Below, piece after piece: positions 7,067-10,610 of a stretch of 10,610 bases of DNA; the first letter of the stretch is position 1, and the number at the start of each line of letters is the position of its first letter. The notes under the pieces were generated by a model, which was not told the DNA's origin, searched no databases, and worked only from the letters and a program-made list of their open reading frames with translations. This DNA is from Microcaldota archaeon. GTDB lineage: Archaea; Aenigmatarchaeota; Aenigmatarchaeia; QMZP01; QMZT01. Location of the stretch: contig JAADIF010000070.1 of NCBI GenBank assembly GCA_013151465.1, positions 1 to 10,610 of the forward strand, in the 5' to 3' direction. The translations under genes and the position numbers were made by a program.

Positions 7067-8311
7067 TCAATGATATGTTATGTCTGCCGCATATTCGCCC
7101 GCTCCAGCGTATTCGCTCTTTATTCCATAGGCATCATTTGAGAAGTCAATACTATCTGATGCGTATATGTCATCCGTTTCTTCTGTTTCCGCGCTTTCGG
7201 CTTTAATGACAATTTCGGCTTCAGCAAGCTTTTCCCCTTCCCAGAATTTCGAAGGCATTGTAATGCTTGTCTGGAATATCCATTTGACCTTTCCCGTGGC
7301 CGCGTCAAGGGCGTATAAATGCGTATCAGTTGACCCGAAAAAAATCATGCCGTTCCATACCTCCGGATTTCCCCAGTTGATATTGTTTGCCTTGAACTTC
7401 CATACGAGTTTCCCTGTTTTCGCATCAATGCAATAGAAGAAATGGTCTGCGCTTCCAAAATAGATATTTCCTTTCCATTCATTGGGAACGCATCCTATGC
7501 GCCCGCCCGTCTTGAATCGCCAGATTTCCTTTCCCGTCTTGAAATCAAGAGCATACAAATTGCCATCGTGCGACCCTATATAGACAGTGCCGTCATGTAT
7601 GCACCCTGTCTGGTCCACCCCGTGGCCTGTCTTGAAGCGCCATGCTTCTTTCCCCGTTTCGCAGTCCACTGCATAGACATACTGGTCGAATGAGCCGAAT
7701 ATCACAACCCCTTCACGTATCGCAAACCTTTTGTCGCCGAAAACGTTTCCGCCTGTCCTGAATTTCCATTTCAGCGTCCCGTCCTCGTTAACGCAGTATA
7801 AATTGCCGTCATAGCTTCCGAATATGACGGAATTTTTGTATATCGTGACGGCAGAGGAGACCACATCATTTGTTGTGAATCGCCACACCTCTTTTGCGCT
7901 GCTCACATAAACAGCATGAAGCGAATTGTCATAACCCCCTCCGAAAAACACCTTCCCGCTATGGCATGCAGGCGTTCCCCAAAGCTTTGTGCCGACCGAA
8001 TGTTTCCATACGAGTTTTCCCGAATTTTTGTTGATGCAGTACAGATATCCGTCATAGGATGTGATGAAAAGGAACTCTTTATGAATCTGCGGGCTTGGGT
8101 TAAGGATGACACCGCCGGTCCTGAATCTCCACATCTCCCTTCCGGTTTTGCAATCCAATGCATAAACATTGCAATCGCAGCAGCCAAAATACACGATGCC
8201 TTCAGAAACTGTCGGGCCGGAAACAATCGTCCCGCCCACTTCGTATTCCCAGATGCGCCTTGACAGCGGAATCTTTATGTCAAAGGCAGGCGCGATCGCG
8301 TCAAAATTCAT
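7067..8311 (-). CDS. PQQ-like beta-propeller repeat protein, eight blades
   Basis: This 414-residue protein is almost entirely PQQ-like propeller repeats of about 40 residues with the core pattern (Y/F)FGSxDxxxYAxDxxTGKxxW. I count eight blades: 21-61, 62-102, 103-143, 144-182, 183-224, 225-264, 265-304 and 305-344. Eight is the number that closes the PQQ-enzyme type of propeller. There is no signal peptide or membrane anchor, so it is predicted cytosolic, unlike BamB or the secreted quinoprotein dehydrogenases. No dehydrogenase active-site elements are seen, so it is probably a scaffold or binding protein and not a quinoenzyme. Residues 44-47 are CCDC, and many blades carry single Cys. The last 60 residues form an acidic, low-complexity tail (AESAETEETDD, 371-381) without repeats. 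The ATG at 8311 is 25-26 bp from its TATA element. Its role is unknown. Confidence 0.92.
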   Translation of the reverse strand: MNFDAIAPAFDIKIPLSRRIWEYEVGGTIVSGPTVSEGIVYFGCCDCNVYALDCKTGREMWRFRTGGVILNPSPQIHKEFLFITSYDGYLYCINKNSGKLVWKHSVGTKLWGTPACHSGKVFFGGGYDNSLHAVYVSSAKEVWRFTTNDVVSSAVTIYKNSVIFGSYDGNLYCVNEDGTLKWKFRTGGNVFGDKRFAIREGVVIFGSFDQYVYAVDCETGKEAWRFKTGHGVDQTGCIHDGTVYIGSHDGNLYALDFKTGKEIWRFKTGGRIGCVPNEWKGNIYFGSADHFFYCIDAKTGKLVWKFKANNINWGNPEVWNGMIFFGSTDTHLYALDAATGKVKWIFQTSITMPSKFWEGEKLAEAEIVIKAESAETEETDDIYASDSIDFSNDAYGIKSEYAGAGEYAADITYH

Positions 8312-8331
8312 GACTGATAATTGGAACGATG

Positions 8332-8339
8332 AAATATAT
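8332..8339 (-). promoter_or_regulatory. TATA-like element of the propeller gene
   Basis: ATATATTT on the minus strand is centred 24-26 bp before the ATG at 8311, predicting a leaderless transcript. No Shine-Dalgarno-like sequence precedes the ATG. Confidence 0.5.
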
Positions 8340-8349
8340 CTTGCGATGA

Positions 8350-8403
8350 CGGCAGAAGAATCTTTTTTTAGTTCATTTAATTACATCACCGAAAATTCTG
8401 CCG
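8350..8403. repeat. Inverted repeat CGGCAGAA / TTCTGCCG around the left repeat core
   Basis: CGGCAGAA (8350-8357) and TTCTGCCG (8396-8403) are perfect 8-bp inverted arms 38 bp apart. Their midpoint (8376.5) lies within the 17-bp repeat core at 8366-8382. The pair could form a hairpin or act as binding arms of a recombination site. There is no T-run, so a terminator role is not supported. Confidence 0.45.
8353..8382 (+). repeat. Left flanking direct repeat of the AbiE block
   Basis: This copy shares the 17-base core TTTTAGTTCATTTAATT (8366-8382) with 10101-10117. The similarity extends leftward to CAGAA at 8353: 25 matching positions in a 30-column alignment with one mismatch and four gap positions. 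On the minus strand it reads LNELKKD, close to the LNELKDIL at the C-terminus of the truncated HAD gene. It may therefore be a relic of a HAD 3' end or an attachment-type duplication. Confidence 0.55.
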
Positions 8404-8412
8404 CAGCTTCCG

Positions 8413-8425
8413 GATTTATATAACG
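8413..8425. promoter_or_regulatory. Orphan TATA-like element downstream of abiEii
   Basis: GGATTTATATAACG (8412-8425) contains TTTATATAA, among the best TATA matches in the window, yet no gene starts at the expected distance on either strand. On the minus strand it would initiate near 8392 and be followed by GGTGATG and then a two-codon frame (ATG AAC TAA) inside the left repeat. It may give the propeller gene a second, leadered transcript. Confidence 0.3.
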
Positions 8426-8426
8426 A

Positions 8427-9203
8427 CTAATCAAGAAACCCAAGCTTTGCTTTCAACTCATCCAGTACGGTCGCAAGGTCAGGCAGAGGATTTAACAACC
8501 TGCCCAATTCCTGCTGCCAGTAGGGCATAATAATGTTCTCGATGTCAGAGGGAAACATTTCATCAATGCCGCTGAATTGAATCCCTTTAATTTTGCATTT
8601 TTCCCTGAACAGTTTCTTCAGTTTTCTTCTGTCGAAATCAGTCGAACACAGCTTCCAGACGTCAAAGTAGTCGCGGCATTTCGTCCGCTCAATTAATGAG
8701 CGTATCTTTTCTGAAAATATCTCCTCGATTGATTCTACCTTTGTTGAAAAGGCAGGATAGTCCGAATATGATTTATTCAGCTCTTTCTTTTCGATTTTAT
8801 CCAGAACGGTCTCTTTTGTTGCATCGATTTTTATCCAGTTTTTGCCGATGACCGCATCATAGCCGATCTTGAACTGGATATAGAGCGGATTTGAAAATTT
8901 GCTCTTTATCCTGAATTTGATTCCGTTCTCTTTGCTGATTTTGTCCAGAATGCCGCTCATCGCATCAATTATTCCGGTAAAATCATCTCCTGTAAACGCA
9001 AAGTCAAGGTCTTCGGAAAGCCGCCATGTTTTAGGGAAATAGATTTTGGATAGGGCGGTTCCGCCCTTAAAAACGAGGCCTCCAATATCCTTCATGCCAA
9101 AAAGAAGCCATCCCAGGACATAGTCTTTTTCGACTATCTGAAGGTTTAACTGGCGTTGCCTTGCTTTTTCCAGCAGTTCCCTTCTGTCAATCAATACATC
9201 CAC
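8427..9203 (-). CDS. abiEii: AbiEii-family nucleotidyltransferase toxin
   Basis: This is the toxin of an AbiE type IV toxin-antitoxin / abortive-infection system, a DUF1814-type nucleotidyltransferase. Characterised relatives use NTPs, and the related MenT enzymes modify tRNA acceptor ends. All family motifs are present in order: KGGTALSK (46-53), RLSEDLDF (61-68) with the metal-binding Asp65 and Asp67, KIDAT (125-129) with Asp127, and EEIFSEKIRSLIER plus RDYFDVW (160-183) with Glu165, Lys166 and Asp178. At 258 residues it is near the usual length, so it looks intact and potentially active. The frame begins with GTG at 9203. A TTG at 9194 may be the real start, because it sits 6 bases after AGGTG and forms a TTGA overlap with the antitoxin stop codon, typical of translational coupling. 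It acts downstream of abiEi in the same operon. Confidence 0.93.
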   Translation of the reverse strand: MDVLIDRRELLEKARQRQLNLQIVEKDYVLGWLLFGMKDIGGLVFKGGTALSKIYFPKTWRLSEDLDFAFTGDDFTGIIDAMSGILDKISKENGIKFRIKSKFSNPLYIQFKIGYDAVIGKNWIKIDATKETVLDKIEKKELNKSYSDYPAFSTKVESIEEIFSEKIRSLIERTKCRDYFDVWKLCSTDFDRRKLKKLFREKCKIKGIQFSGIDEMFPSDIENIIMPYWQQELGRLLNPLPDLATVLDELKAKLGFLD

Positions 9204-10009
9204 CTTTCAGGATTCAAGTCCCTGTTGATTAAAAGCATCCATTTTTCATTGTATTTTCCTTTCTCCGGAACCATCGGGTCAAGCAGTCCATAGCCCTTTG
9301 AAAGTTTGATGTTGCTGAATACAGCCTCGTATTTTTCGAGCAGTCCGCATGCCTCAAGAATGTATCCGAGCCTTTTGATAATTGTGACATTGCCCATTTT
9401 CAGAGCATACCTTACGATTTTCTTAATGTCGATTTCATCAATGGAAAAAAAGATTGACCTTGCTATCTCATCAATTCCGCCGCTGTGTTCGGGATGGTCG
9501 AGGCAGTCCGCTATTGTTTTGTTCTTGTCGGATATTTTTACCTTTTCCCCGTCTATCTCAATATCACTGGTTCCGAAAAACCTGCTCTTACTGACCTGAA
9601 CAAAGACATACGATGCGTTAAGTATTTCCAGTCCTTTTCTGGCTTTTGTCGTTGCAATGAAAGTTGCCTGGGGAATCTGGTCTGAATAACCATAGTAATT
9701 TAATGCAGACCAGTAGCCGATATAATACGGTTCAACAAGTTTTGAGGCGATGGCAAAATTATGCATAATGAAGCTGTCTGCACCCTTCACACCTATGTCA
9801 AGAGGGACGATGATGTAAAGGCCCCTTTTGAGTTTTAGGATCCATTTCTTTTTGACAAGATTCACAAGCATCCTAACTGCCTGCTCTCCCGCTATTGCCT
9901 TTGCATCTTCTATGGTAAAGAATTTCTTGTCGCTTCTTGCGAGAGTTGATATGAGAAAAGATTCCTTGCCGGTCAATCCTTCCCTATATTGTTCTGTCGT
10001 TAATGCCAT
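9191..10009 (-). CDS. abiEi: AbiEi-family antitoxin and transcriptional regulator
   Basis: This is the antitoxin partner of AbiEii. In characterised systems it has an N-terminal winged helix-turn-helix that binds inverted repeats in its own promoter and a C-terminal domain needed for antitoxicity; toxin and antitoxin do not bind each other stably (type IV). Here residues about 15-70 form the winged-helix part (FFTIEDAKAIAGEQAV as the helical portion, KKKWILKLKRGLYIIVP as the wing). The C-terminal part has YYIGYWSALNYYGYSDQIP (95-113), KTIADCLDHPEHSGG (164-178) and RLGYILEACG (213-222), matching the AbiEi core. The 272-residue length is complete. The ATG at 10009 lies 27-28 bp from a TATA element. 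Its stop overlaps the toxin gene, consistent with a two-cistron operon. Confidence 0.92.
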   Translation of the reverse strand: MALTTEQYREGLTGKESFLISTLARSDKKFFTIEDAKAIAGEQAVRMLVNLVKKKWILKLKRGLYIIVPLDIGVKGADSFIMHNFAIASKLVEPYYIGYWSALNYYGYSDQIPQATFIATTKARKGLEILNASYVFVQVSKSRFFGTSDIEIDGEKVKISDKNKTIADCLDHPEHSGGIDEIARSIFFSIDEIDIKKIVRYALKMGNVTIIKRLGYILEACGLLEKYEAVFSNIKLSKGYGLLDPMVPEKGKYNEKWMLLINRDLNPERWMY

Positions 10010-10032
10010 AATCGTGTCACTTTCTACAGAAT

Positions 10033-10040
10033 TATATAAA
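10033..10040 (-). promoter_or_regulatory. TATA-like element of the abiE operon
   Basis: TTTATATA on the minus strand is centred 27-28 bp before the abiEi ATG at 10009, so the operon message is probably leaderless or nearly so. The repeated AAGTTG boxes begin directly upstream. Confidence 0.5.
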
Positions 10041-10042
10041 TA

Positions 10043-10069
10043 TTTAAGTTGCTAATTTATAAGTTGATA
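10043..10069. promoter_or_regulatory. Candidate AbiEi operator: two AAGTTG boxes
   Basis: TTTAAGTTGCTA (10043-10054) and TATAAGTTGATA (10058-10069) agree at 10 of 12 positions and are offset by 15 bp, immediately upstream of the abiE TATA element. AbiEi proteins are known to repress their own promoters by binding repeated sites next to it. Assigning these boxes to AbiEi is inference; known sites are inverted repeats, whereas these are direct. Confidence 0.35.
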
Positions 10070-10079
10070 CAATGAACCT

Positions 10080-10361
10080 TCATTGCATTCTCAGAATATC
10101 TTTTAGTTCATTTAATTCTGTTATAACGTAATCGGGATCTTCTGAAGGCTCAGATGGGAGGACATCCGCATAAATTCCCTTCCTGAGCCATATGGCCTTC
10201 ATTCCGAGGGATTCCCCTATCCTTATTCCCCCCCTGTCTTGTCCCCCCACAACGGCGGTTTCGGATGGCGCTGTTCCCATGATTTTTGCGCATTTTAAAC
10301 CCTTTCGTACAAGTTTTTTACAGAGTGCTCTTATATCCGGTGATAGTCTCGTCATAGGCAT
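10080..10361 (-). CDS. Truncated HAD-superfamily hydrolase, C-terminal part only
   Basis: The 93-residue product matches only the last third of a HAD-type phosphatase. The stretch from about 35 on (AVVGGQDRGGIRIGESLGMK, then IWLRKGIYAD, DPDYVITELNELKDIL) follows the motif IV region and C-terminal helix of phosphoglycolate-phosphatase-like HAD proteins. The nucleophile motif I (DxDxT), motif II and the motif III Lys are absent. In motif IV, normally VGDxxxxD, both acidic positions are Gly (residues 40 and 45). It cannot be a working phosphatase. The ATG at 10361 is used because a TATA-like element is centred 27-28 bp upstream; a GTG at 10364, or the ATG at 10355 preceded by GGTGAT, are alternatives. 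The DNA upstream does not encode the missing part. Its 3' end contains the right flanking repeat, 70 bp upstream of abiEi. It is either a decaying pseudogene or a small repurposed protein. Confidence 0.7.
   Translation of the reverse strand: MPMTRLSPDIRALCKKLVRKGLKCAKIMGTAPSETAVVGGQDRGGIRIGESLGMKAIWLRKGIYADVLPSEPSEDPDYVITELNELKDILRMQ
10092..10117 (+). repeat. Right flanking direct repeat of the AbiE block
   Basis: This copy contains the identical core TTTTAGTTCATTTAATT (10101-10117) and the preceding CAGAA...ATC shared with 8353-8365. It lies inside the 3' end of the truncated HAD gene. Like the left copy it is bracketed by an inverted pair, CAGAAT (10092-10097) and ATTCTG (10115-10120). Confidence 0.55.
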
Positions 10362-10383
10362 CACCGGATATATATTTTTTGCT

Positions 10384-10393
10384 GATTATATTG
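10384..10393 (-). promoter_or_regulatory. TATA-like element of the truncated HAD gene
   Basis: CAATATAATC on the minus strand is centred 27-28 bp before the ATG at 10361. A second AT run at 10368-10375 is too close to any plausible start to serve it. Confidence 0.35.
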
Positions 10394-10404
10394 AAATACT
10401 AAAG

Positions 10405-10425
10405 TGTCAAGTTAGAAAGTTGACA
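10405..10425. repeat. Inverted repeat TGTCAA-9-TTGACA
   Basis: Perfect 6-bp arms (10405-10410 and 10420-10425) lie in the divergent gap between the HAD remnant and the methyltransferase gene, upstream of both TATA elements. This is a plausible operator. It includes AAGTTA and AAGTTG, so it shares the box found upstream of abiEi. Confidence 0.4.
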
Positions 10426-10441
10426 TAACAGTAAAGAAAAA

Positions 10442-10451
10442 TTTTTTAATA
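10442..10451 (+). promoter_or_regulatory. TATA-like element of the methyltransferase gene
   Basis: TTTTTTAATA is centred about 25-26 bp before the ATG at 10473, predicting a leaderless transcript. Confidence 0.45.
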
Positions 10452-10472
10452 AGTAATTTAATCAATCTAATA

Positions 10473-10610
10473 ATGTATCAATACCGATTCAGTACATTGT
10501 ATAAAAAATGTTACAATGAATTTGAGAAGGTTTTAATCAAATTTGTTAAAAATGATACCAAGATTTTAGACTTGGGAGCTGGGAATGGCTTTGTCATTGA
10601 CTTAATTGAG
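10473..10610 (+). CDS. SAM-dependent methyltransferase, N-terminal part
   Basis: An ATG at 10473 opens a frame of 46 codons that continues past the window edge. It begins MYQYRFSTLYKKCYNEFEKV and reaches ILDLGAGNGFVIDLIE at residues 31-46. LDLGAGNG is the glycine-rich motif I (SAM-binding loop) of class I Rossmann-fold methyltransferases, here unusually close to the N-terminus but within the range of small family members. The substrate cannot be judged from this piece. Base composition is much more AT-rich than the metabolic genes, and the gene diverges from the truncated HAD gene, which suggests an accessory region. A TATA element 25-26 bp upstream supports the start. Confidence 0.8.
   Translation, partial: MYQYRFSTLYKKCYNEFEKVLIKFVKNDTKILDLGAGNGFVIDLIE

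Noticed and set aside
7067..8311. Tandem repeats within the propeller gene as a DNA repeat array or CRISPR-like element
   Set aside because: The periodicity of about 120 bp is at protein level, with diverged codons; the units are propeller blades in one open frame.
8169..8423. Plus-strand open frame across the propeller start and the following gap
   Set aside because: Most of it is antisense to propeller repeats with clear motifs, and no promoter or recognisable product supports it.
10420..10448. TTGACA followed by an AT-rich hexamer, like a bacterial sigma-70 promoter
   Set aside because: No good -10 hexamer lies at 16-18 bp. TTGACA is one arm of an inverted repeat, and the gene is better explained by a TATA element 25 bp before its ATG.

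Overview
The window most likely comes from an archaeon. Almost every gene has an AT-rich TATA-like element whose centre lies about 25-28 bp upstream of the start codon. That is the spacing expected for archaeal TBP/TFB promoters driving leaderless mRNAs, and no convincing bacterial -35/-10 pairs are seen. Where a Shine-Dalgarno-like sequence occurs it is of the GGTGAT type. The lineage cannot be fixed from the sequence alone. The dense packing and the bacterial-type GpmI phosphoglycerate mutase would fit several archaeal groups.

Layout. (1) 1-2163 is AT-rich: a large minus-strand gene of unknown function (88-1953) with helix-turn-helix-like segments in its C-terminal half, then a 210-bp non-coding stretch carrying two palindromes. 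(2) 2164-8311 is a visibly more GC-rich core-metabolism block: a GT4 glycosyltransferase, cofactor-independent phosphoglycerate mutase (gpmI) and a PfkB-family kinase, all on the minus strand. An MFS transporter diverges from the kinase across a 52-bp gap. A minus-strand eight-bladed PQQ-like propeller protein converges on the transporter. (3) 8312-10117 is an accessory block: an AbiEi/AbiEii type IV toxin-antitoxin pair (minus strand) bracketed by imperfect direct repeats with an identical 17-bp core. The right copy forms the 3' end of a truncated HAD-hydrolase gene (10080-10361). (4) From 10362 the DNA is very AT-rich and holds the beginning of a SAM-dependent methyltransferase that runs off the window.

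How the genes may work together. The kinase, gpmI and glycosyltransferase are compatible with a sugar phosphorylation / lower glycolysis / glycan synthesis neighbourhood, with the MFS permease as a possible importer, although each seems to have its own promoter. The AbiE pair is a self-contained two-gene operon with overlapping cistrons. The matching repeats at both of its edges, and the HAD gene that survives only as a C-terminal piece, suggest a cassette acquired or rearranged by recombination. I see no CRISPR array, tRNA, rRNA, transposase or integrase.
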